This document shows, piece after piece, positions 56,500 through 64,000 of a DNA stretch of 64,000 nucleotides. A program made the translations under genes and the position numbers. Every line of letters starts with the position of its first letter. Within the stretch, counting starts at the first letter, position 1. The notes under the pieces were generated by a model. The model saw only the letters and a program-made list of their open reading frames with translations. It did not search any database and was not told where the DNA came from. This DNA is from an uncultured Tenacibaculum sp. (lineage in GTDB: Bacteria; Bacteroidota; Bacteroidia; Flavobacteriales; Flavobacteriaceae), in contig NZ_CANMMT010000003.1 in assembly GCF_947499065.1 (NCBI RefSeq), positions 310,001 to 374,000 on the forward strand, given 5' to 3'.

Positions 56500-56874
56500 A
56501 ATTTTTGTTTTTAATTAATAATTACTCCTTAGGGAGTTTTTTATGTTCTATTAATTATAATAAAATTGATTTTATGAAGAATTTTAAAAAAGAAAACTCT
56601 TTTGAATTAGTTGTTAATTGTAGTATTAAGAAGAAGTATGAAAGACAAATTATTAACTAAAGACTGTTTTTGAAAAAGCTTTTGTTGCTTTTTTAATTAA
56701 TAATACTAACTGCACATGGGAAATTGAGGGAAATCATTATTAGTGCAGTTAGTTGTTGTCTAAGATTGTTTGTTTAATTATTTCTGTAAATGTATGGTAA
56801 GTGGAATGTTGTTATTGTAACAAATGTTACAAATTAAAAGAAAACATTAGTTTAAGATGTTGTTAGTTTTGAAA
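56500..56874. other. 375-base gap
   Basis: I see nothing here: no frame with coding character, no terminator-like stem, no repeat. Promoter elements for the gene at 56050 are probably within it but are not obvious. Confidence 0.5.
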
Positions 56875-57780
56875 TTAAATTATAATTGTTTTATTGTAGT
56901 CATCCCATTTTTGTAAGAGAAAAGATTCAATACTTACAATTTCATTTTTTGTTAATAGTTTTTCAAAGTGTTGTACATAAGAAATGATGTACTTTTTATA
57001 ATATTCAAAAGAACCGTCTTTTAACCTAAATTTAAAAGAATTCCATTCTTGAAATTCATTTAGAATATTGTTTAAAAAGTGGTTTCTGATTTTTTTGTTT
57101 TTAAGTGATTCTTCAAGGCCGTTTTCTATAAAGCGTTCAAACTGTTCTTTGCCAGCTTGTCCACAACAGCTAATGTTCCTTGCAATTGCAAGATTATGGG
57201 TCTCAACACACCAGCTGTATTTTTTTAGGATAGCTTCGATATCCCACATTTGTTCAATTTCATGCTCTAAATCATTGGTCCTTAAAAATTCAATATAATT
57301 AGGAATCCATTTTTTGTTTTGGTGAACTAATGAAAGTATGGCATAAGTTCCAGCCGGAGGTCCTTGGTCATATTCGTTTCTTATTATTAATCGATTGCCA
57401 TCTTCACCATTATCAGTGATTTTACAATACTCTAAAATTAATGGAGCTAAACTTTCGTGTTTAGCTACTAATTCAAAAAAAGATAGTTCTTCTAATATTT
57501 TAGAAGTGCTAGTATCATCGATAAATTTTATTTCAAACTTTATGCTATCTAATCTATTGTTGTTGTGAAGAATTGTGTTAGTTTGTTTACAGCAGGGATA
57601 TAATAGTTTTGTTTTTTTAATAGAAAGAATTATAGTTTCAAGTATTTGCTTTAAATCTATTTCGTTTAAATAATTGTCGTCAGAATTTTTGGTAAGAATA
57701 TTTTCTTGCTGAACTTCTCTTTCTACATATTCATTACCAGTGAAACCAAAAGCGTTTATAGAAATTTTTATCTCATTCAT
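56875..57780 (-). CDS. hypothetical protein (301 aa)
   Basis: I do not recognise it. It is soluble and has a front domain of about 120 residues with a paired cysteine (YPCCKQ), then SWCVETHNLAIARNISCCGQ (about 190-210), another Cys pair that could bind metal. The middle contains NEYDQGPPAGTYAILSLVHQ. The cysteine pairs make a zinc-dependent fold possible, but no family is assigned. Confidence 0.6.
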   Translation of the reverse strand: MNEIKISINAFGFTGNEYVEREVQQENILTKNSDDNYLNEIDLKQILETIILSIKKTKLLYPCCKQTNTILHNNNRLDSIKFEIKFIDDTSTSKILEELSFFELVAKHESLAPLILEYCKITDNGEDGNRLIIRNEYDQGPPAGTYAILSLVHQNKKWIPNYIEFLRTNDLEHEIEQMWDIEAILKKYSWCVETHNLAIARNISCCGQAGKEQFERFIENGLEESLKNKKIRNHFLNNILNEFQEWNSFKFRLKDGSFEYYKKYIISYVQHFEKLLTKNEIVSIESFLLQKWDDYNKTIII

Positions 57781-57847
57781 TATTTAGTGGGGGTAGTTTG
57801 TAGCGAATATACTTAAAACAAAACTATGTTTAATGGTTGTGAAGAAT

Positions 57848-57872
57848 AAAAAAGCTCTCTGAATAGAGAGCT
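57848..57872 (-). terminator. terminator of the second double-glycine peptide gene
   Basis: AGCTCTCT and AGAGAGCT (57853-57860 and 57865-57872) form a stem with a GAAT loop. A run of A before it gives a T run on the minus strand, 23 bases after the peptide stop codon. Confidence 0.75.
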
Positions 57873-57894
57873 GATTTAATAATTGGATGGTATT

Positions 57895-58107
57895 TTATCT
57901 TGGGTTGAAAGAAAAATTTGTTGGATTACCATGTCCGTGATGTAGACACCAGAAAGTACCACCTTGTACTACTGAATTCATTGATTCTGCTGTGGCTTCA
58001 AATACAGTTCCATCACCACAAGTTACAGAACCATATCCTCCACCTTTAATTGATTGTAGCTCTTCTTTGTTTAAAGTTGCACCTAAGTTTGAAATGTTGT
58101 TTATCAT
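57895..58107 (-). CDS. double-glycine-leader peptide, second copy (70 aa)
   Basis: From the ATG at 58107 the protein begins MINNISNLGATLNKEELQSI and KGG, the same leader type as the peptide at 2287 (LGKALNKKDQQEIKGG). Cutting after Gly-Gly (about residue 23) releases a 47-residue core with two cysteines, a Gly-rich front and the segment WCLHHGHGNPTNF. A TTG-started extension of 8 residues is rejected. No transporter is adjacent. The two peptides share the leader but not the core, as expected for exported peptide precursors. Confidence 0.75.
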   Translation of the reverse strand: MINNISNLGATLNKEELQSIKGGGYGSVTCGDGTVFEATAESMNSVVQGGTFWCLHHGHGNPTNFSFNPR

Positions 58108-58577
58108 AATATGAAAATTTAAGTTTCTCAAATAAAGGCAATTAAGGCGTGTTATTTAGGGTGATTTCATAAGCGTAAGTAAGAAATGTATATACGATTG
58201 ATTGTGAGTAAGAAATCAATTTTTATAGTTTTCTTAAGGAAGAGAGACTTTTTTTTGAAATAAAAAAGAAAAGAAGCTGTCCCCCCCCGGATACTTCTTT
58301 TCTAAATTAACTAATCAATCAAACTATTAAAAAAAACTTTTAGTTTATACTTCAAAGATAGTAGGGTATGGTAGTTGTTTTATTGAAAATTAGATGAATA
58401 GAGTGAAAGTGTAGTTGAGATGTGGTAATGTGTAATTAAAAGAAAAAAAAGATTGGTTTACTTAGTTGAATGGTGTTATGAATGTATTTGTTATGATTTT
58501 TTATGTATAAAAAAAACCTCCAAATTTAGTTGGATAAGATAAGGAAGAGAGGAGGTAAGAAAAGAGGTGGAATAGGG
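58108..58577. other. 470-base gap with terminator containing a poly-C run
   Basis: I see no gene. A stem GAAAAGAAG (58268-58276) with CTTCTTTTC (58294-58302) and an A run to its left acts as a minus-strand terminator, probably for the gene at 58578. Its loop has eight C residues in a row (58281-58288), striking in this AT-rich DNA. Another weaker stem with CCTCC/GGAGG lies near 58518-58556. Confidence 0.6.
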
Positions 58578-59102
58578 TTATTTTCTAATTAGAAAAACTT
58601 TATGAGTATCTGCTAATTTAGAAAAAGAGTTTATAGATTTAAAATACCCCAATCGATTATGTCCTTCAATTAAATGATGATTTTTCTGAATTTTTATATT
58701 AGTGTTGTCTAATTCAGGGAAATCTATAGGTTTTATAATTATAGGAGGTGTAGCCCAAGTTTTATTGTTTTTCCAGTAATTAAGATCTTTAGGGTTTAAG
58801 TATGAAAAACTCTCAAAGCTCTTGTGTTTTGATTTCATATCTACATAAGAGCTGAACTTGTTAAGTATAGTAAGCTTATTAATTTGATTTGTTGTGAGTT
58901 CAATTAAACTGAATTTTACTTCATAAAAATTAATAGATGAATAATTTTTAATAGTAAAAGATTGATTAAAATGTGGGTACATCCATTGTTCTAGTACTTC
59001 GTCAGGAATATGGTTAAAAGCATTGTTTTTTCTAATTCTGATAAGATAGTCTTGAAAAGACTCGTTAGTTAAACGTTTTAGTTCTAAAAAGGAATTTGAC
59101 AT
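58578..59102 (-). CDS. hypothetical protein with ParB-like motif (174 aa)
   Basis: The C-terminal third has PPIIIKPIDFPELDNTNIKI and HHLIEGHNRLGYFKSI, similar to the P...xxEGHxR core of ParB/Srx-type nuclease-like domains, although such a domain is normally at the N-terminus. The N-terminal 60 residues are helical (LELKRLTNESFQDYLIRIRK). This may be a ParB-fold protein of unknown role; no partner genes are adjacent. Confidence 0.5.
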   Translation of the reverse strand: MSNSFLELKRLTNESFQDYLIRIRKNNAFNHIPDEVLEQWMYPHFNQSFTIKNYSSINFYEVKFSLIELTTNQINKLTILNKFSSYVDMKSKHKSFESFSYLNPKDLNYWKNNKTWATPPIIIKPIDFPELDNTNIKIQKNHHLIEGHNRLGYFKSINSFSKLADTHKVFLIRK

Positions 59103-59233
59103 CTCATTCTAATTTAAAAATTTGGGTTAAAATTAGTTTTGAGAATTGATTAAGTTGAAATAATTAGATAAAGTGAATGAATCTATAGGTGAATTGAAGG
59201 TTTCGTTAATTTGAATAGGTACTGGTGGAAGTG

Positions 59234-60145
59234 TTAGAAAATGGATAATTCTGAATTTGTAGTGAATTCTTCAAGAAACTTCATTCCTTTGTAAGAGTTT
59301 CCTTTAGTGTTTAATTTAGGGCTCCAAACAGCAATACTATATTTTCCTGGGTGTACAGCTATAATTCCACCGCCAACACCACTTTTACCAGGTAACCCGA
59401 CTTTAAAAGAAAACTCTCCAGACTCATCATAAAATCCACAAGTTTGCATTAAAGCATTGATTCTTTTTGATTGACTCTTGGTTAAAATTTGAGAATTTGT
59501 TGTTGTTTTTCCTTCGTTAGCTAAAAATAAAAATACTTCGGAAAGTTCTTTGCAATTCATTTCTAAAGAACAAAGGTCGAAATAGAAATCAAGAACATCA
59601 TCAGGGTCATTTTTTATGTTTCCAAAAGATTTAATAAAGTTACATAAGGCAATATTTCTAAACCCAACTTCTTTTTCAGAAGTAGCAATTTTACTAGAAT
59701 AGTTTAATTTTGGATTGTTGCTTATGTTTCTTACAAAATCTAAAAAGTCATTTTTAGGATTGTCTAATATGCTGAGAAGAATGTCTGAAATAACTATAGC
59801 ACCAGCGTTTATAAATGGATTTCGCGGTATTCCATTATCAGTTTCAAGTTGAACTAAAGAATTAAAGGCATTACCAGAAGGTTCAACTCCAAGTCGGTTC
59901 CAGATATCTTCCCCAAGAGTTCGGTAAGCTAAACTTAATGATAAAACTTTGGAAATACTTTGAATAGAAAATTTTTCAGAATAATCTCCAATACCGAAGT
60001 TCAAATTATCTAATGTAGATATATGGACCCCAAAATTTAAAGGGTCCACTTTTGCTAATTGAGGTATGTAAGTGGCTAATTCACCTTTGTTCTCAATGTT
60101 ACTTGTTTTTTTGTATACTTCTTTTATTACTTCTGTAAAATCCAT
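59234..60145 (-). CDS. glsA: glutaminase A
   Basis: The 303 residues match the serine-dependent glutaminase family: YIPQLAKVDPLNFGVHIST (about 25-43), FSIQSISKVLSLSLAY (about 59-74) with the S-x-x-K pair (Ser/Lys catalytic), and NPFINAGAIVISDIL (about 111-125). It hydrolyses glutamine to glutamate and ammonia in the cytoplasm. It is a single gene. Confidence 0.93.
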   Translation of the reverse strand: MDFTEVIKEVYKKTSNIENKGELATYIPQLAKVDPLNFGVHISTLDNLNFGIGDYSEKFSIQSISKVLSLSLAYRTLGEDIWNRLGVEPSGNAFNSLVQLETDNGIPRNPFINAGAIVISDILLSILDNPKNDFLDFVRNISNNPKLNYSSKIATSEKEVGFRNIALCNFIKSFGNIKNDPDDVLDFYFDLCSLEMNCKELSEVFLFLANEGKTTTNSQILTKSQSKRINALMQTCGFYDESGEFSFKVGLPGKSGVGGGIIAVHPGKYSIAVWSPKLNTKGNSYKGMKFLEEFTTNSELSIF

Positions 60146-60212
60146 TAATGAAGATAATTGAAAGGATAAATGAGTTTTAAGAGTTAGAATTGAAACTTAA
60201 CTTTTGGTTATT

Positions 60213-60803
60213 TTAACTGTTTAATTTTTTGTCTTCGTCAATAAGTTCTTGTTCGTATTTATCCCAAGATTTTTTAGCTCTAATTTTTTTGTAAAAACGA
60301 ATTCCTATCATTAGTAAAACGCCAAAAAGAATAATGCCTATAACTCCCCATACCCAATTAATGGTGCTTTTTAGAACAACTAAAAATACAACTGCAAATA
60401 AAATTATGGTTGGAGCTTCATTAAAAATACGAAGCTTGGTAGAGGAGTAGCGGATTTTGTTATTTTGTAGTTCACTATATATTTTGTGGCAAAATCCATG
60501 ATAAAAATATAAGGCTAATACGAAGGAAAGTTTTATATGCATCCATGGCATTTCTAAATAAATAGGATTTTTCCAAAGCATCCAAAAAGCAAAAAAACTA
60601 GTTAAAAATAAGGATGGCCAAGTAATTATATACCATAAACGTTTAGACATTAATTTGTATTGAGTTTGTAAGATGGATTTGGCAGGTTCGTCTTTTTTTT
60701 CAGCTTCTACATGGTAAATGAATAAACGGCCAATATAGAATAACCCTGCAAACCAAGTTACTACAAAAATAATGTGTAAAGCTTTTACATATAAAAAATC
60801 CAT
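60213..60803 (-). CDS. hemJ: protoporphyrinogen oxidase HemJ
   Basis: The 196 residues match the HemJ (formerly UPF0093) family: LHIIFVVTWFAGLFYIGRLF (about 9-28) with a conserved His and Arg, WPSLFLTSFFAFWM (about 59-72), and the WMHIKLSFVLALYFYHG segment (about 83-99) with another His. It has four or five membrane helices. The enzyme oxidises protoporphyrinogen IX in the inner membrane. It starts 2 bases before the hemH stop, within the same heme cluster. Confidence 0.9.
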   Translation of the reverse strand: MDFLYVKALHIIFVVTWFAGLFYIGRLFIYHVEAEKKDEPAKSILQTQYKLMSKRLWYIITWPSLFLTSFFAFWMLWKNPIYLEMPWMHIKLSFVLALYFYHGFCHKIYSELQNNKIRYSSTKLRIFNEAPTIILFAVVFLVVLKSTINWVWGVIGIILFGVLLMIGIRFYKKIRAKKSWDKYEQELIDEDKKLNS

Positions 60804-60805
60804 AA

Positions 60806-61825
60806 TTAGTTTTTGTTAAAATCGTTAATCCATCCAGCTAAAACATCAACCCATTCGTCATTATCATTAATACAAGGAACGGTGTAGAATTCTTCACCGC
60901 CAGCTTCTAAAAATTCTTCTTTACCTTCCATGGCAATTTCTTCTAGAGTTTCTAAACAATCAGAAACAAAGGCAGGAGTAACAATTGCAAGTTTTTTAAT
61001 ACCGTCTTTTTCGGCTTTATTCACAATAGTTCTATCAGTGTATGGTTGTAACCAAGGGTCTACTCCTAAACGTGATTGGAATGAAGTTGAAACTTTATTT
61101 TCATCTAAATCTAATTCAGATATTACGTTTTTAGTGGTTTGTAAGCATTGATGGCGGTAACAAAATTCATGAGCTTTAGATGGAGTATTACAGCAACTAC
61201 CATCTATTTTACAATGACTTTTTGTGATGTCGGATTTGTATATATGACGTTCTGGAACTCCATGGTAAGAGAATAATATATGATCGTAATCTTTGTCAGA
61301 TAAGTAATCTTTAATGCTGTTAGATAAAGCTTTGATGTATTCTGGTTTGTTGTAAAAAGCAGGTACATCATTAATCTTCATTTGAGGGAAAAACTCTTTA
61401 CGTAATTCCTCAGCTAACACAACGATTGTTTCAGTAGTTGCCATAGCAAATTGTGGATAGAGTGGAACTAGCATGACTTCAGTAACACCTTTGTCATGTA
61501 ATTCTTGTAATCCAGTCTTTAAAGATGGGTTTCCATATCGCATAGCTAATGCTACAGGAAGTTCAGTTTTTGCTTGAACCTTGCTTTGTAGTCTTTCCGA
61601 TAAAACAATTAGTGGTGAACCTTCTTTCCACCATATTTTTTTATAAGCAGCTGCTGATTTTTTTGGACGAGTATTTAAAATAATACCTTTTACAATAAAA
61701 GTACGTAGCCATAATGGAACGTCAATAACGCGTTCGTCCATTAAAAATTCACCTAAATATTCTTTTACGTCCTTAGGGTCAGTACTTTTTGGTGAACCTA
61801 AGTTTACAAGTAAAACTCCTTTCAT
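60806..61825 (-). CDS. hemH: ferrochelatase
   Basis: The 339 residues show KGVLLVNLGSPKSTDPKDVK at the start, ILFSYHGVPERHI (about 184-196) with the catalytic His, and TSFQSRLGVDPWLQPYTD (about 247-264). It inserts ferrous iron into protoporphyrin IX to give heme. Its start overlaps the stop of the methyltransferase gene by one base (TAATG), so the two are translationally coupled. Confidence 0.95.
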   Translation of the reverse strand: MKGVLLVNLGSPKSTDPKDVKEYLGEFLMDERVIDVPLWLRTFIVKGIILNTRPKKSAAAYKKIWWKEGSPLIVLSERLQSKVQAKTELPVALAMRYGNPSLKTGLQELHDKGVTEVMLVPLYPQFAMATTETIVVLAEELRKEFFPQMKINDVPAFYNKPEYIKALSNSIKDYLSDKDYDHILFSYHGVPERHIYKSDITKSHCKIDGSCCNTPSKAHEFCYRHQCLQTTKNVISELDLDENKVSTSFQSRLGVDPWLQPYTDRTIVNKAEKDGIKKLAIVTPAFVSDCLETLEEIAMEGKEEFLEAGGEEFYTVPCINDNDEWVDVLAGWINDFNKN

Positions 61826-62331
61826 TATATACTTTTCAGTTGGTTTGTGGTTTCATATAGAGCAATAGCCAAACTATGAATTACATTCATAGAAGAGTTG
61901 CGCCCAAACATTGGAATAGCAACAGTTGCATCTACTAAATTTATATTTTCAATTCCGTTTCTTTCGCTTCCTAATAGCAAGACTATTTTTTCTTTAGAGG
62001 AAAAATCAAATTCTTGAATGTTTACACTTTCGTCAGTGATTTCAATACCTACAATAGTATTTCCTTCTTCTTTTAAATTATTAATAGTTTCTTCAAAATT
62101 GGTATAATATTCATAGTCAATTTGACTTAATGTATTCCTAGCAGTTTTCTTAACAATTCTATTTTCAACTGTTGGAGAATTTTCATGCAGAAATATTTTT
62201 TTGACACCAAAACTTTCAGAAATACGGAAACACATCCCAATATTTTCAGGTGTTCTTATAGCATCACAAACTATGGTGATGGGAAAACTTTTTTGTGTGT
62301 TTTGTATGTCGTAATGTGTTAGTTGTTTCAT
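61825..62331 (-). CDS. TrmH/SpoU-family RNA 2'-O-methyltransferase
   Basis: The 168-residue protein has SpoU motifs: DAIRTPENIGMCFRISESFG (about 24-43), VLLLGSERNGIE (about 116-127) and IPMFGRNSSMNVIHSLAIAL (about 138-157), forming the deep-knot SAM-binding site. Such enzymes methylate ribose at defined RNA positions; the target is unknown. It is the smallest core form, without an added RNA-binding domain. It sits between the AraC regulator and hemH in one transcript. Confidence 0.85.
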   Translation of the reverse strand: MKQLTHYDIQNTQKSFPITIVCDAIRTPENIGMCFRISESFGVKKIFLHENSPTVENRIVKKTARNTLSQIDYEYYTNFEETINNLKEEGNTIVGIEITDESVNIQEFDFSSKEKIVLLLGSERNGIENINLVDATVAIPMFGRNSSMNVIHSLAIALYETTNQLKSI

Positions 62332-63219
62332 TTATTCTTTTTGTAAGCTCATTACATATTGTTTTGGAGTAGTACCAAACTTCTTTTTAAAAGCAGCTAT
62401 AAAATGGCTAGAAGTGCTATATCCAACTTGAATACCAACTTCATTTACATTAAACTGGTTGCTTTCTAGAAGTTTACGAGCATGCTCCATTTTATAATCA
62501 AATAAAAAACTGTAAACAGTATCTCCGTATATTTGTTTAAACCCTTCTTTTAACTTCTTTAAGTTCAAACCTACTTCATTAGCTAGTTCTTGTAGGCTAG
62601 GAGGTTCACTCATTTTTGAAATAATAATATCCTTTGCTTTTCTAATCTTTAAAACATCCCTGTCGTCAACTAAAAAAGGACAGTATTCATCGTTAGTGTT
62701 TTCACCATTATCAAAATGAAGACTTAAAAGTTCGTATGTCTTACCTTTAATATAAAGGTTACGCATAGAGCTTTGGTTTTTTGCCGTTAGAATTTGTTGA
62801 AGCACTATTAAAGCATTTGCTTTTATCTCAGTATTGTCGTAATATTTTTTGTTTTTGTTGTCGTCACTTAAAAAAGGAATATAGCTAGCCTCGTTAGAAA
62901 ACAACGCATGAAATTTTTCAATAGATATAATTATTGAAACTAAAGATGTTTTTGGTAGAATTTCTAAGTTAATAGGTAAATTCTGTTGAGGGTTGTATAA
63001 GAAAATTGAATGCTTGTCAAGTACGTTAAAAGTGTAACTATTGTTGTTAAAATGAAATTTGCAATTTCCTTTAACACAGTAATGTAGTTGAATATAAGAG
63101 CTGTCAATATCTCTTTTGTATACTTCAGTTTTGTTAGAGTTGTTTTGGAATTTTAATACAAAAAAAACTTTTTCTAAAGAAACTTCTCTAAATGTACTTT
63201 CTGCGATGTTTTTTGACAT
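62332..63219 (-). CDS. AraC-family transcriptional regulator (heme/iron-linked)
   Basis: The N-terminal 180 residues are a cupin-like sensing domain. The C-terminal HTH pair is clear: LQELANEVGLNLKKLKEGFK (about 215-234) and VNEVGIQVGYSTSSHFIAAF (about 261-280), followed by KKFGTTPKQYV. Sequence and size resemble PchR-type iron-response regulators of Bacteroidota. It is divergent from hemA and co-directional with hemH and hemJ, so control of heme synthesis is a reasonable inference. Confidence 0.88.
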   Translation of the reverse strand: MSKNIAESTFREVSLEKVFFVLKFQNNSNKTEVYKRDIDSSYIQLHYCVKGNCKFHFNNNSYTFNVLDKHSIFLYNPQQNLPINLEILPKTSLVSIIISIEKFHALFSNEASYIPFLSDDNKNKKYYDNTEIKANALIVLQQILTAKNQSSMRNLYIKGKTYELLSLHFDNGENTNDEYCPFLVDDRDVLKIRKAKDIIISKMSEPPSLQELANEVGLNLKKLKEGFKQIYGDTVYSFLFDYKMEHARKLLESNQFNVNEVGIQVGYSTSSHFIAAFKKKFGTTPKQYVMSLQKE

Positions 63220-63396
63220 ATATCAAAAGATAAATTAAAAATTTTTATTTAGAATGATTCTAATGTAATCCATCCTTAATAGTTGATTTTATTGCAAAAA
63301 TACACTTTATCTGTGTTTTAGCATTAATTTTACGATAAAAAACAAATAACGACATTAAAAGTTCTTTTAGCGATACTTTTTTATGAGGAAACTTTA

Positions 63397-63404
63397 TATT
63401 TTTG
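63397..63404 (+). promoter_or_regulatory. probable -7 element of the hemA promoter
   Basis: TATTTTTG is an exact TAnnTTTG and lies 27 bases before the ATG at 63431. An upstream in-frame ATG (63383) would place this element inside the coding region, which favours the later start. No clear TTG partner is seen at the usual distance. Confidence 0.5.
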
Positions 63405-63430
63405 ACCCACTTTTTATTGACGAAGACTTA

Positions 63431-64000
63431 ATGGTAGAAGAAAAACATAACAAGAATTTATACAATATAGGAGTTAGCTACAAAAAAGCTGACGCAACTA
63501 TTAGGGGGAAGTTTAGTGTTTCTAAAGAAAACCAAGTAGCACTTTTAGAGGAAGCTAAGAGTAAAGGTATGGAAGGTATTTTTGTACTGTCAACTTGTAA
63601 TAGAACAGAAATAACTGGTTTTGCAGATCATCCATTTCAATTAATTGGAATGCTTTGTAAGTATTCAAATGGGTCTGTAGAAGAATTTGCTCAAGTATCA
63701 AATGTATATAAGAATAAAGAGGCGATTAACCACTTGTTTCGAATGGGGACAGGATTGGATAGTCAAATTTTAGGAGATTATGAAATTGTAGGTCAGTTAA
63801 GACAAGCCTTTAAGTTAGCTAAAGAAGCTGGGACTACTAATGCATATTTCGAGCGATTGCTAAACCACGTAATGCAAGCAAGTAAGCGTGTTAAAAATGA
63901 AACTAGGTTAAGTTCAGGGACAACATCCGTTTCTTACGCAGCTGTTCAATACATGATTAAAAACCTAGAAGACTATAATTCAAAAAATGTTTTAGTTTTT
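63431..64000 (+). CDS. hemA: glutamyl-tRNA reductase (5' part, cut by window edge)
   Basis: The frame reads MVEEKHNKNLYNIGVSYKKA, then VLSTCNRTEI with the catalytic Cys (about residue 55), LGDYEIVGQLRQAFKLAKEA (about 114-133) and VSYAAVQ near the window end. This is the HemA plan, the first committed step of the C5 heme pathway, reducing Glu-tRNA to glutamate-1-semialdehyde. An in-frame ATG 16 codons upstream (63383) is possible but is less likely because of the promoter element between them. The gene runs off the window. Confidence 0.93.
   Translation, partial: MVEEKHNKNLYNIGVSYKKADATIRGKFSVSKENQVALLEEAKSKGMEGIFVLSTCNRTEITGFADHPFQLIGMLCKYSNGSVEEFAQVSNVYKNKEAINHLFRMGTGLDSQILGDYEIVGQLRQAFKLAKEAGTTNAYFERLLNHVMQASKRVKNETRLSSGTTSVSYAAVQYMIKNLEDYNSKNVLVF

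Overview
The window is AT-rich DNA from a bacterium of the phylum Bacteroidota, almost certainly a marine member of the Flavobacteriaceae; a Tenacibaculum/Polaribacter-like genus is my best guess, and the genus is inference. The evidence is promoters of the TTG...TAnnTTTG type, type IX secretion (T9SS) sorting domains of the gliding-motility type, DUF6090 and DUF6095 proteins, a monomeric isocitrate dehydrogenase, a 6S-like RNA between zapA and rny, and a hemA/AraC/hemH/hemJ block.

Layout. Positions 1-4800 hold a truncated Crp/Fnr regulator, a secreted alpha/beta hydrolase, a small double-glycine-leader peptide with its own promoter and terminator, a DinB-like protein and small membrane or hypothetical proteins. 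Positions 4900-20630 form the accessory core. About fifteen mostly hypothetical genes, all on the minus strand, are each followed by a structured repeat whose outer ends resemble the R''/R' boxes of integron attC sites (plus strand GGTAAC or CTACAAC at the left; GTTAGCA, GTTGTGC or GTTGGCA at the right). The array starts directly against a broken tyrosine-recombinase reading frame (20497-20628). I read it as an integron-like gene-cassette array with a dead integrase. Inside it are a truncated RNA ligase, a 260-bp dispersed repeat present twice, and a peptidase relic at its far end.

Positions 20632-28813 are housekeeping: a TonB-dependent receptor, an M23 peptidase, a coiled-coil protein plus zapA, a 6S-like RNA, rny and a DinB-like protein. 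Positions 28829-36770 carry secreted surface proteins: two tandem T9SS type B paralogues that share a palindromic motif upstream, then five fibre-like proteins built from shared modules. Positions 36892-53230 are core genes: an ATP-grasp enzyme, murQ, icd, rplS, PAP2 and GT39 membrane enzymes, trmD, a pseudouridine synthase, ggt, an ACP phosphodiesterase, pepD and recR.

Positions 53231-59102 are a second accessory stretch with decayed genes (a lipoprotein, an HxlR regulator), a leucine-rich-repeat protein, a second double-glycine peptide and several unknowns. Positions 59234-64000 hold glutaminase and the heme block: hemJ, hemH, an rRNA/tRNA methyltransferase and an AraC regulator, divergent from hemA, which runs off the window.

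Call limits. Family names rest on reading motifs by eye, with no database search. Repeat boundaries are approximate except where perfect inverted repeats are stated.
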